From NCBI RefSeq assembly GCF_000004075.3, contig NC_026661.2:5292058-5356057 (forward strand): 64,000 nt of DNA, in the 5' to 3' direction. Positions 12,476-24,700 of this stretch are shown in pieces; the first letter of the stretch is position 1, and every line of letters begins with the position of its first letter. The notes beneath the pieces were generated by a model. That model saw only the letters and a list, made by a program, of their open reading frames with translations, was not told where the DNA came from and searched no databases. The position numbers and the translations under genes were made by a program. The DNA is from Cucumis sativus (lineage: Eukaryota > Streptophyta > Magnoliopsida > Cucurbitales > Cucurbitaceae).

Positions 12476-15180
12476 TCAGAAGATTTTGTCTGATTCTTAT
12501 GGTATTTTTTAAATATAGACCATGAGATATATATTAATTAATTTAGTTGTTTGCAATCAATTCAATTATTAAATGAACATGATTGAATTACGATACATGT
12601 AATCACAAGCAAAGAGATTGCTTTTATAATAGAAGACTTTAGAAAACCCTTTATATATATATAGATTATTCAAAGTACATTGAATCCAAAGAATGAAAGT
12701 GATGAAGAGAAATTATCTTGCTTGATATAATAATCTTCAATACGAAACTTCCTTCAATCAATAAATATATAAATTAAAATTCTCTTTCCCTATGTAAATC
12801 AAACTACGATGGATTGAGTTAGGGTTCTTCCTTTTGTAAGAATAAATAAAAATTCAATTTATACACCAATTCCTTGGCTTCTAATTTTACTATTTTTTCG
12901 AAGAATCTCACTATTTTACTATTCACGCATATTTAAAAATGCCATGTACTACTCTAGTTAATAACTATGAACGTCAAGATTGTTCTATCAAATAAGGTAA
13001 CATTTCTCTATGAGTTTTAAAGAGAGAGAGAGGAATTAAAATTAACATTATATAATCTAAACATTTTTCAAGAGAAAATTATTTAATTATGTCTTTAAGC
13101 AAAGAAAAAAAAAATCCTTTGACTTTTTCTATAGTTTCATTTTCAATTTCACCTTAATCTCGTAAAACAAAATTATATGAACATTTGTTTGAAAAGGCAA
13201 TTATACTCTTTTTTTTTTATGAAGCAATTTGATTCTTTCCAAAACCAACGAAATGAATAGACCTTTTGAAATAGGAAAAGTAAACCCTCATATGAAATAT
13301 AAAGAAAGACTCAAAGTAAATAGTTTTAGATTATATCAATTATAGGTATCGATACATTGCTATATTATTGAGAGAGTCTATAGATATGATATAATATGAA
13401 ATTTTGTTGTATTTTTTAAAAATGTTTCTAACAATATATCAAAAAAATATTATCAATTATGTTAAAATATTATTTTAGTCTCTTTACTTCAAAAATGGTT
13501 CAGTTTTGGTTTTTATACTTTGAAATGTCTAATTTCGTTCTATAACACAAATTATCTTAAGTTTACTGTTGACGATGTATTAAAAAATGTTTTATTATGA
13601 TTTGTATTAACAATTTTACTATATATTTTAAAACTATATATTTCTTTGCATAAAAATAAATATTATTAAAACCAATCACAGTGACAAAGTAAAGTAGAAA
13701 GTTGAAAATAATATTTCATATGTGCCAACACTTTGGATATTGTAGTATATAGTCTTGATTTTGTTTGGATTTGATCAAAAGGGGATATCATTGAATCATT
13801 TTAAAAGAAAAGGAAAGACATTGTTTCTCTAAGAAGATAAAATAAAGGCATACTTGATTATGACATTGTAATGATATTATATTTTTCCCTTTAATGAACA
13901 AACTCAAGAAAGTGCATTCAGATATTTTATTGGGAACAAAAATCTCTTCTCATGATAATGTATTTCTCAATTTTTAATTTTTTAATTTTTAATTTTACCT
14001 TTATGTTGGAGTTTTTCTTTTCTTTTATATTATATTATAATGTTCTATTTTACACCATACTACTTGTAATCATGGCTTTTGTTGTAAAATTAGAATGTCA
14101 CAAACTAAGGCCTATAAGATGTATAAATACAATAGCTTGTGATCAAATTTGTATATGAGTGTTAAAATATCACTTTAGCTAAACTATATATTTTTTAATT
14201 ACAATCTTTTAAAAAATCAAAATAATATAAACTTAAAATTTAGATGGAAATAATTGTCCTATTGGCTAATATAGGGTTATTATGGCAACTTTGAATCAAT
14301 TTTTTTTTTTACAGATCCTAGTTGAATTAAACTCCAAACAATATTTATAGTAATAAAATTGTGAAATGGAGATTTTCAATTGCTTGTTTAAAGCTGAGAT
14401 CTACGTGGAAACAGATGTAAATCATATTGATATAGTTTGAATTATTGATTAAGATTCAATAATAAAATAAATGTAAAGATAGTGGAAATAAAAAATAAAA
14501 AATAAAAAGGATGGTAATGAGAATGGGAGAGGAAATGAGAGAGCATTTGTTGCAAAATAAATATCTCAACAACGTATTCCATAATTCAATTATTTAATAT
14601 ATATATTTACATATTTGTTTAAAATTAGTATCACACGCCAAGCGCGTGCAAGAAATATCTAAACCTATTAGGCTAAATCAATATATAAAGTAAGATATAA
14701 TAAAATAGTATTTGTTAGTCCTTCAATTTCACACTTTTATAAGCTGAGTTATTTGAGATAAAATATTACATTATGTAATATTATATAAACCCATTTTTGG
14801 TACTAATCTCTAATTAATTATAATAAAGAAACATTTTAAAAACAACAAAATAAATTAAAATTTTTGATTAAATGATAGAAGCATATCATTCATTTTTAAC
14901 GTTTATTACGAATAAAATCTAAAATTTTTACTATATATTATAAATATTTTGTTAAAAATTTTCTCTAATAAATAAATTTTGGTGTGATTTTATTATTTTT
15001 TATTTTTCTGGTATGATAGAAAGTCGAACTAAAATATTCTTATAAAAGTATTATATATATATATTTTTACCAAAATAAACAATTTGAAATTATAATAAGC
15101 ATATGGAAGGTTTTAAAAATAATAAAATAGAAACAGCAAAGGCAAAGTAGAGATACTAAACTAATATTTAAAGTAAACAA
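12476..15180. other. AT-rich intergenic spacer
   Basis: About 2.7 kb with no gene seen. Contents are poly-A/T runs, short AT-rich repeats and an old dispersed-repeat-like patch around 13460-13600 (ATTTTAGTCTCTTTACTTC..., GGTTTTTATACTTTGAAATG). Similar wording recurs near 2340-2480 and 56080-56180, which suggests degenerate copies of one repeat family. Short open frames here are low-complexity. Confidence 0.5.
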
Positions 15181-15637
15181 AAAGGGTAAGAGAGAAGAAA
15201 ATGGAGGGGGGGGTTATAGATCACGCGCGAAAAAATATCGGAAAGGGGCGTGGGGAGAGAGAGCAGTTAGTCGTTTTGTGTTTGAGGAAATGCAAAACGC
15301 TGAGGTTTTTGTAGATAAAAATATCTGGCTGACATTGGCGGAAGATATTTATATGGACGATGACGTGGAATTTAGCTGACGCTTTTTACACGTGTAAAAG
15401 CGTAACGCCCATGTGGAGCCTTTTTATTTGGTTTTCGCCCCCAAAAAAAAACCACAAAACAAACTTCTTTCACCGCTTCTCTCTCTCTCTCTCTCTCCCT
15501 CTCCATTTCTCCACGAGCTTGAATCCCCAGAGGGTTTCGGACCTAAATTTTCTCCCACCATTTCAATTTTCTCTTTGATTTCATCCTCCATTTTTGGCTC
15601 TTCCGAATCGTTTCTCCTTCTTTTTGATCCCTCCGAA
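15181..15637 (+). promoter_or_regulatory. COR27-like gene promoter and 5' UTR: evening elements, G-box, CGCG motif, CT-rich leader
   Basis: The base composition shifts sharply from the AT-rich spacer. Seen in order: a CGCG motif of CAMTA type (CACGCGCGA, about 15222-15230); an evening-element variant (AAAATATCG, about 15232-15240); an exact evening element AAAATATCT (15318-15326); its inverse-like AGATATTT (15343-15350); TGACGTGG (15361-15368); and a G-box in a perfect 16-bp palindrome TTTTACACGTGTAAAA (15384-15399). A (CT)n tract runs from about 15478 to 15504 in the presumed 5' UTR. Evening elements plus G-boxes fit the clock, cold and light control known for COR27/COR28, whose regulators include CCA1/LHY-type MYBs, HY5 and PIFs. 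Confidence 0.7.
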
Positions 15638-18600
15638 ATGGGTGACTCTCATACGCCGTCGTTTCTCTCCCCGCCGCTTGCAGATCGACAATCACCCATG
15701 CCGCTGGCCTCTGCTACTACCGACTCCACTGGCTTCAACTCGGAATCTCACTCTTCTTCCATTACTCTTGATGGGTCCAAGCATTTTTTCGATTCTCATC
15801 ATTGTTCGCAACTGGATGCGGTAAATTGTGATTCTATCCTTTTTGGCAGGCTTGATTTTTGTTTTTGTTTTTTTTTCCCCTCGGTACGAACGAGTTGTTT
15901 GCGGATTTTACTTTTGTTCCCTCTTTGAATGTAGCGTTAGGAGAGGACTAGGAGATCGTGTGACCTTTTCTTTGCTTTCTTGAAACTTATATGTCTGATT
16001 ATAAGTGATTCTGTTGCTTTTGTGGCGCCTTTAGAAATTTAATGGTAAAGTGGTTTTTGGGTATCTCCCATTTGGAGTTATGAAACTTGCAAGACAGTGG
16101 AGGTGTTTATGTACTTGCTTATAACTGGAGTTTCAGTTCCGTGTCTTTACCTTTTTTCTGTTTATTAATCCCCTTTTTCACCTTTGCGATTCAATGGCTG
16201 TGGAGAAGAAATTCTTTTTGCAATGTTTGATTTATTATTTATCTTTTCCGTTTGTATCCGTGTTTAGTGTTTATGTGTATTAATTAGGTCGTGTTTGTTT
16301 TTGTTATCTATTTGGTTTTTGGTTTTTAATTTTTGACAACTAAGCCTATACACTTTCTTTTACCTCTACTTTTTATCAATGTTTTCAAAATCAGGCCAAA
16401 TTATCGAGTGTTGAATGATTTCATTAAATTATAGATCAAAGTCACGTCTTTTAAAATTTTAGTTAATGGAAATGATTTCTCAATTGAATTCTTGTGAACA
16501 GGAGCAAACACATTGGACAGACGAGAAACATAGATTATATCTTGATTCTTTAGAAGCATCTTTTGTCCAAGATTTGCATCAACATAGGCCTATGCATGCT
16601 TTATCCCCAAAACAGAAGATGCGTCGGAAGCCGATCAGGCCTGATATATCTTCTTCAGAGGTGAGGCAACACATCCACAAAAAGAGTGGGAGTGAGTTTC
16701 CTATCTCATTCCTCTACCTTCTTAATGATTTCCTCTTGTTATATGTTTCTTTTTTAGTTGATGGTCCTTCAAGATGCCTCTTGGCAGAAGGCTAACATTG
16801 GGAGGAATGATCCTTTATTGGATAAGACTGCTGATTCTCCTGCTATTTTAGAGGATCTATGGATAAATCATTTTCCTTCTGCAGGAAAGCAGTGTAGTTT
16901 GGAAACTCCTGATCTCCTTGAAGAATGTGAAAGTTGTAGTGATAGGAGACACATAAGATACATGACGAACTCCTGTAGATCTGCCAGAAATTCTCAGCCG
17001 ACCCGTCCATGCTGTTGTAATTCTTATACAATCATTACAGGTAATTTGATCAGTGCCATATGTTCTTGAAAGTTTCTCTTCTAGAATTTTCATCTCTTTT
17101 ATGTAGTTGGTTGGGTTCTTTATGTACTCTTTTCTTATGTCTGAGTGGTATCCAATCTACCCCTCAATCTCCTCTTGTAGACACACCTGAACACATCGTT
17201 CATGTTTACCAAACCCCTTACTGGAGAAAGTTTTCCAGACTCTCACTTTTTGTTGAAGACCTTCTAATATACTAAAATTTGTAATCTATATTCTCAATAC
17301 TCATTATGCATGTACATTAACTGTGAATTGCGGTCTTCCAATCATATTTTGTAATGGTGAAGGTTTTAACTTTTGCAATAATTATTTTGGCTGTAGTATT
17401 TCCCTCTAGCACCATTTAGATGCACTCACTTTTCTGATTTAATTTTGTGTTGGTGTACCAATATGACCATCACTTTGTGATGTTCCCACCTGGCACGCCA
17501 CAGTACTGCATCAGTTGAAGTTTTGCAAATCTTCTTTCCAAAATTATCACGTGTTTGCCTAAACTTTGTGTTCTCCAAATGTATGTCTTGAGCATGTGAG
17601 TTGTAAAATCTGTAAGTGAATCTTAGGATATTGTGTTATCTTCTTAGCATTGGAAATTCTACATGCTTTGATATATTAATTGGATAGTTTCAACGGTTTT
17701 CAGTGTTGTTATAGCTTTGTTCCCATAGCATGTTTTTAGTGTTTACAGATGCACACCAGGGTTACAAGATTTAATGTCATACTTCTTCATGTTATATTTC
17801 AATTAAGAATTCATGTTCTCACTGATTGCATATCTTATTCATTTGAAGACGTTCGATGAGTTAGTGGAAAAGTACAAATCCTTTCTTTAAAGTTAAATGA
17901 GCACTTGTGTGCATTGTATCAGTGGAAGAAACAATTAAAACTGAGTAGACATGTCTGGGATAGTGGGATGGACTGCATTATGGATACTGATGAACTACTA
18001 GATGAAGCTAGGCTGATGTTACTAATTTTAGGACAGTAGCTGTTTAGGAATGAATCAAAACAGAAAATCTTGGGATGATAAGATTTTGGTCAACTTAGAG
18101 GAGCCACGAGGCATACAGAACTATCCTTCTTTAATGAATGAAAATGATTCCGACAGACAGAGCTACTTCAATATTGGAGTTGAACCAAAAGAAAAGAGCA
18201 GTTGTGGTTGTGGTGACACTCCAACATGTCTCAATCAGTGAGATTCTCATAAAGATTTCTATTTCCCCTTTGAATATGTATAAATGTTCCGGAAGAGTAG
18301 AAAACCTGCTGCAGAATAATTTTATTGTTATTCATAATTCTGCAAGAAATAACAAATAGATGCTTTAAAGAGAACAATGTTTGTTTAATCAAAGGACGAG
18401 ATGCCAAAGGGAAAGTTCTTCCTTTCTCATCTTAGGTGCATGCTGCTACCACACTTCCTGTTGAAGAAGTCTCCCTGACATAGCTTGGAATTTAAAAAAA
18501 ATATCAATTTCATAAGATTCATAATTTGGAAATAATTGATGCTACATACGTTATTGCTACCATTGCAAAGTTTAATGTGATTTTCCTGTTGCAAACTAAT

Positions 18601-18870
18601 TTGGTGTCTTTTATCTCTTCATTTTGTCTTCTATGCAGAAGTTTCAGATCAAAACTTTGTGGATAATCAACCAGGAGAGTTGTCTAGTGGCATGCCTATT
18701 GCAAAAAGATTAAAGAAAGCTTCTTCTGATTTTTCAGACAGTGCCCAGGTTAATCATGGGACTACCTTAGACTTTTCTTTAGATATCTTATAATTTCATC
18801 ATCTAAATGATCTGAGACTGATATGCTGCTATTAATCTCTTAGGTTGTACCATTTAAAAGATTATCCTAA
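15638..18870 (+). CDS. COR27/COR28-like cold-regulated, clock-linked protein
   Basis: Five exons: 15638-15820, 16502-16660, 16758-17040, 18639-18748, 18844-18870, giving 253 residues with consistent phases. The start is the first in-frame ATG. Recognition rests on the family block at the start of exon 2 (THWTDEKHRLYLDSLEASFV) and the late block EVSDQNFVD...AKRLKKAS...QVVPF, both of which I recall from Arabidopsis COR27/COR28. Those proteins link cold, circadian clock and light signalling and interact with COP1, HY5 and phyB. No enzyme fold or membrane segment is evident. The basic AKRLKK stretch could act as a nuclear signal. The last exon encodes only VVPFKRLS. The promoter has evening elements and a G-box, which supports the call. 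Exon 3 is Cys-rich near its end (RPCCCNSYTI), and intron 3 is long (17041-18638). Confidence 0.85.
17041..18638 (+). other. Long intron 3 of the COR27-like gene
   Basis: About 1.6 kb. It holds a 63-codon open frame at 18050-18241 with a hydrophilic, protein-like composition (NYPSLMNENDSDRQSYFNIG), not obviously joined to the gene by splice signals in phase. It could be a cryptic or alternative exon, or chance. The rest is AT-rich intron. Confidence 0.4.
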
Positions 18871-19644
18871 AAAAGATAAAAAACCAGATGGCATATCTTC
18901 TGAGCATCTTCAAAACTTTGTGCCTCCAAATTCAGATTTGTGTTACTGCGTAAGAGGGAGCGACAACAATTCATTCCAACATGTGAACAGCCAGATTTGT
19001 GATACGGTTTTGTTTTCATTTCAGAAGAGCATTGTAAAGAAAGTAAGGAAAGTGACAACAATAATTTTACCAGAAGATCTGCGGCAGTAAGGAGAAAATA
19101 TGTTTGTATATGGTACAAGCTAAACTTTTACGTAGTTCAAATATTGAGTGAAATACATGTTGACCCTATCTTTTCTCCTGGTTTCCTTTTTCTTGGAGTT
19201 TAAAAGGATGGAAATTCTACAACTAGATGTAGGGAAAGAATATACATGCTATAGAGAAGCTAGACACCCTGATAGTGAGATAGATACACAACCTTTTTAA
19301 ATTTGTTTGAAATACTCCCATTATTAAGTTTTGTTAGAAACCTCAAGTGTAAATCATTACATAAATCAAAATGTGTCATTCTTTTGTGACACTGAAAAAG
19401 AGTTGAGCAAACTTATTGATTTTCTTTATGGGGTAAAGTTTTTTCATTGTATTGTTATCTTGTTGTAGTACTCTTACCGAATGATTTGATATTTGTTACT
19501 TTTGCTGGTTGCATTTGTAATTTCTACTTCAACTTAGCTTCATCTAGATCTATTTTTCTCACTCTGCTTCTAGGCAACAACATTTGGGCTCGAGCATTTT
19601 TGAGGACATAATTACACGTAATAAAATAATAGAGCCTTTCTCTT
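18871..19644 (+). other. 3' UTR and spacer after the COR27-like gene
   Basis: After the TAA at 18868-18870, an open stretch continues in the +1 frame to 19090. It contains QNFVPPNSDLCYC and SIVKKVRKVTTI, so an alternative splice junction could give a longer C-terminus. As drawn, the region is 3' UTR. Confidence 0.35.
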
Positions 19645-19736
19645 GTTTATGGAGTCTATCTCAGATGGTTGATGACAATATACTTACAGGGTTTATGGAG
19701 TCTATCTCAGATGGTTGATGACAATATACTTACAGG
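19645..19736. repeat. Perfect 46-bp tandem duplication (two copies)
   Basis: A 46-bp unit beginning GTTTATGGAGTCTATCTCAG occupies 19645-19690 and is repeated without a mismatch at 19691-19736. Identity across both copies implies a recent slippage or repair duplication, in the spacer between the COR27-like and fucosyltransferase genes. Confidence 0.95.
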
Positions 19737-21799
19737 GTTAAGTGCTTTATTAAATGTTGATTTATTCCATCAAGTAAAACTCTCGGTAATACTAAACAAT
19801 TTTGTCAAGCAGTTGGAAGAGTGCTTGAGTATTTTTTAGTGCAATGTTTGATTGGAGTTCCATTTTTAGTTAGTTTGAGGCTCCCTCTTTTTTTTTTCTG
19901 GGAGAACCATGTATTACTCCTCAAACTTTTGTATTTGATAAAAGTTCATGCACGGCTGACAGTACGGAATTTTTTGCTGGAATTTTGAACTTCATGCTGG
20001 TTAAGAACTTAAGTGTGATTGCTAGTGCAGTTGGGGGTCTAATGTGCTTTGATAATGTCGTTAGTAGCGTCATCATTTGTCATTTGCTCGTGTGTGTGAA
20101 GGTGAGTGTTGAACATTCCTTGTCAAATTGGGTTAATAAAGTGATAATGCATGTGGTTGATTATGAGATCTCACTTGACCATGCTTATAAGGAGAGGTGA
20201 TTGTTGATTTGGTTTTCTGGTTCGACTAAGAACCAAACTGAATGGATGGTTTTATAAAAGAAAGAACACCTATGTCCAATAAAGAAAAAAAGATTAAGGA
20301 TTGACAAAGAGCCCAGAGGTATATCAAATATTAAATGAAGATCGGACATTAAACAACCTCTTAATACCAAAACCTAAAACCTAACACTTTTTCTTAAAGT
20401 CTTGTTGTTGGAAAAACATGTTCAATGAAATTCATGCGACCTTCACACGTCACCTACTGATTTGTCATTTGAGAGAAGAGATCCCTCGAAAACTCGAAAA
20501 ATTATAGGTGGTGCATGTCAACTTTGATGTTTAAAGTTAGTTTGTATCGTATGGTAAAATAAAGTTAATATTACGGAATTATCATATTATTTATATAATG
20601 GATCTAAACGAGATAAAATTTCAAAATGTTAGATTAAATCAATACAAGTAAATTGACTGGGGTTGACTAGCTTCGGCCTAAACCTTGAGGCTGAGTTAAG
20701 TTTTTGGATCGAGTGATTCACTTATCTTCAATTGTGGTCTGTCAAGGGTAAGTCACGGAAGAGACAAACTCGTTGCTGAGGTGGGCCTTTTGGGTTAAAT
20801 TAGTGATGGCTCATTTTCAAAAGAAAAAATATACATTTGTAAGTTTCAAAACTACTTTTTTTTTTAAAAAAAATATGACTATTCTTCTAATTGTCCCTTA
20901 AACAAAGATCGTTAAAACTAAGTAGGTTATCATTGAGAATATTGTTTAAAATGTTAAAAATAGCAGTTTAATCACTCAACTTTACAATAATCTTATTATG
21001 TTTTGTTTTCAATATTTTTTTAGTTTCATTAAATCTCAAATTAACATTTGTCATAATGCTTTTAGAAAAATATATTCAAATAAACGAATGTGTTCTCTTA
21101 TATTATTTCGAATGATTTTGGATCGAATAGATAATTAACATAAAATAAAAATAGAAACTATCAAGTTAAAAAAAAAAAACTAGTTAGGCCAAAAATAGCA
21201 CCTTAGGTCCAAAATATGCCAAAGAGAAGCATCACTCTAGAAAACAAGAAACCGGGTGTACTCATTCGATTAACCAAACTTATTTCTTAATTTAGATGCA
21301 ACTGAAGTGATTGAAGCATAAATTTGTTGTTAAGAGATATAACAATTTTGAGACCCTCAAACTATACAATTATTAAAATTAAACAAAAAAAAAGAAAAAC
21401 TTACATAATTTTAAAACGGAAAATAAGATTGAAAGCATTAGTATATAAAACAATATTTTAAAAAGTTTATCAATTATAGAAAGTAATATTATTTAGGTAA
21501 TATTGTTGGTTAGATTTCTATAAATTACAATGCTTCCATATGAGTAAGTTAATAGAAAAGTTGTGAATGCCATTTACAAACCATTAAATTAATGAAACAT
21601 CTTGCTCTTAATCAAAATCTAAAATCAATTGACCCTATTTTCAAAGATAGTTAGTCATCTTCATCATTCCCTCTCCTTTTGCTCTGACCCAATTGGCTAT
21701 AAATGTTGAAAACGAGTCAATTCCTCACCATTTTTCAACAACCCATTTCCCCAACTTTTGGTTTTTCCCCCAAATCTCGTTAACTCATCGATTTGCCAA
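19737..21799. other. Intergenic spacer and fucosyltransferase promoter
   Basis: No gene seen. It contains moderately GC-richer degenerate-repeat patches around 20200-20800 (GGTTCGACTAAGAACCAAACTG; GGCCTAAACCTTGAGGCTGAG), then AT-rich sequence. The last 140 bases before 21800 (CCAATTGGCTATAAATG at about 21689, with a CCAAT box and TATAAA) look like the core promoter and leader of the fucosyltransferase gene. Confidence 0.5.
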
Positions 21800-24700
21800 A
21801 TGGGTATCTTTTCAAAGCAAAAAATCTGGAGAGCAGGAACGACCCATGATGATTCGATGGGGTTTAATGGGGTTTCTGCAGCGAGCAAGAGGAAATGGAC
21901 CCGTTTTTTGCCTTTGTTTGTGGCCATTGTGGTTATAGCAGAGATCGCTTCTCTCAGTCGGCTAGATATGGCGAAAAATGCGGCTATGGTGGATTCTTGG
22001 GTCGACTTGTTCTATGGATCTCCGGTTTTGCAAGAAGGGAATGAAGGTGGTAGTAAAACGGGCACTGAAATTTCTGTTGATGATGGAGGGATTGATGGAA
22101 TTAGCTGTGAGGAGTGGCTGGAGAAGGAGGATGCCGTGGAGTATTCTAGGGACTTCAAAAGGGAACCTGTTTTGGTTTCTGGCTCCGAGAAGGTTCTTTC
22201 TATCTCTTCTTGTGTGTATCTTTGTCGCTTGGAGTTTTGATTTTAGTGGTGTTTTGGCTTGAAGAAGTACGTTGTTAGTCACTTAATCATATTATGTATT
22301 TGCAATTCAAGAGTTGCTTAGTTAATTCTTATACACGTCTTTTTACTTGTCTCACTGTCTAATTGTTTGCCTATGTATGAATTTGTAAGATTTCTTACTG
22401 GAACTGCTCGATTTTGTTGTGTTCCATACTGTGATGGTTCACAGCTCTTAATGACATCCTTCAGTTACGCAATTGAGTTTTCTGGCCATTGATTGCTGTA
22501 GGTTCTTGAGTTTTGTTTACCTCTTCATTTTTCTTTTCCTTTTTGGGCGAGATGTCAAAAGATCATATAGATGGATTATAAATTTATAGAGGATGTAGTT
22601 ATAGTTGTTAATCCTTTGGCTTTTACAAACTGGCTGCTATATGCATATATGGTGGAAATTACTGAATGAGAAAGCTGTTTTTTCCTTTTTCGGTATCAAA
22701 CTGGTTTCTGATTCTTTTTCTTTTTCAACTTTCTACAAATTACTCTTCGAAACCTTTACTCTTTCGGAATGCATCATAGGAGTGGAGAACTTGTGATGTG
22801 GGATGCCAATTTGGATTTAATCCTGGACAGCAGCCTGATGCTATATTCGGATCACCTAATCAAGGTAGTGTTGCTAGTGTACTTCGATCCATGGAATCAT
22901 CACATTACTATCCTGAGAACAATATTGATTTGGCAAGACGGTGGGTAAGCCTAACTAATATGATGGATTCTTACAGTTCAGAGAACTCCTTTCCTTTGTA
23001 TTATTCCTGACTATAGTAATTCTTGAAAATACTATTTTCAATCTATGAAACTGCACCACGATGACAAAGATAACTTTATTGATCTGGTTTTGACAGTGAA
23101 CTAGTGAAGATCGTTGCTATAACATTGTAATTGTTCTTTTTTCATTTGAAACTGATAGCAGTAACCAAGAATTGGTATTGTATCCTATAAATGAGTGATT
23201 ACAAAAATGCAGTTATCAGGGATGAATATTCTCTAAGGTTGTACGGAATTTGAAGTTCTGGCACTCTCCCAAGTCTTATCCAAATTTCAAGCTACTCCTT
23301 GACCCTTTTGATCCTCCCTCACGCTCTTTTTTCTTTTTCTCTTTTAGATTCAATTTTAGCTTATTAACTAACTCACTCGAGCCAACTTGTGTGGTTATTT
23401 TCCTTGGACTGCAGAATCTAAAGGGGTTCATATATGTGGATTGTCTTAGGTTCTTCCCCACGCTTGTGCTTTATCATCTTTTAGATAGTCTAAGATTGAA
23501 CTCTTACAAATTGAGAGCTATTATGAGCTGTACTTATTTATGAAGTGTTCTTCCCTGTAACGTTCTGCTAATGTTGCATTGTTTTTTGTGCTTGTACATC
23601 CCACTCTGCCTTCTATAGCTTGCTTTTAGATATAGACTTCTTTTATAATACTATATTCAACGAACTTCAACTTCTGTAGGAAGGGTTATACCGTGGTTAT
23701 GACCACTAGTCTATCATCAGATGTCCCTGTTGGATATTTTTCATGGGCAGAATACGAGATAATGGCACCAGTGCAGCCAAAGACTGAGCCTGCTCTTGCA
23801 GCTGCCTTCATTTCAAATTGTGGTGCTCGCAACTTCCGTTTGCAAGCTCTTGATGCGCTTGAGAAGTTGAATATCAAAATTGATTCGTATGGTAGCTGCC
23901 ACCGGAACCACGATGGAAGAGGTACACTAGAATTTTTACAACTATTATGAAACGTATACTTTGATTTATGGACTGATTTTGTTTGCTGGGTTTACTTTTT
24001 TATTCTTGTTTATAATATTGTTGGCAACATATCTTCATTGAATATTGCATTCAAAAGTTAGTTCTTGGGTTGGTAACAGATAGGAACTAACATAGTTCTT
24101 CCACTTGGCCTATGTTTGAGATTGCTTTTGAGAGCGTTAAAAGCGATTAGTGAACTTCAAGTGTTTGGTAAGATTGATTATTAATAAATTTGTTAGAATC
24201 ACGTTCTTAATCAACACTCATTCTCATTGTTTTTAACATCTTAACTTAATTTACAATTTACTTTTCTAGAAAAATTACTTGCAATTATTTTGAAAACTAC
24301 AATAATCCCTAATAAAGCCTTAGACTGTTATCTAGGGAAAACTAATGCAAATTTGTTCAAGTCATGAATATCAGTTATCTTGATGTATTCAAGAATTCTT
24401 GAACTTTTTTTCCTTCCTAGCATTAATTGAAAAAAGTCACGATTTCGGACTATTTAATGAAAGAACAATCCCTAGGTTATCTTAAGAAAATGGTATCCTT
24501 CTGGCCCCGTGGTTAATTAAATCAGAAGGGGTTGTCTCCAAGTATTGCTTCATTTTTAGCGCTCTTTCCCCTTGACAGAGAATTGGAAAGAAGTTGGGCT
24601 CAAAAAAATGGTCAATGGTCATAATATTTGTCCATCTCTACAGTCTTGCCAGGTTTATATTTCCCCTTATGGATTGTTTCTCATCCTTTTCGGAGTTTCT

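Noticed and set aside
15413-15637. Upstream extension of the COR27-like frame
   Set aside because: No ATG lies in this frame before 15638. The sequence is a CT-rich leader.
21697-22282. Several frames overlapping FucT exon 1 on both strands
   Set aside because: Shadows; only the 21800 frame has the signal-anchor and joins the GT10 domain by splice phase.
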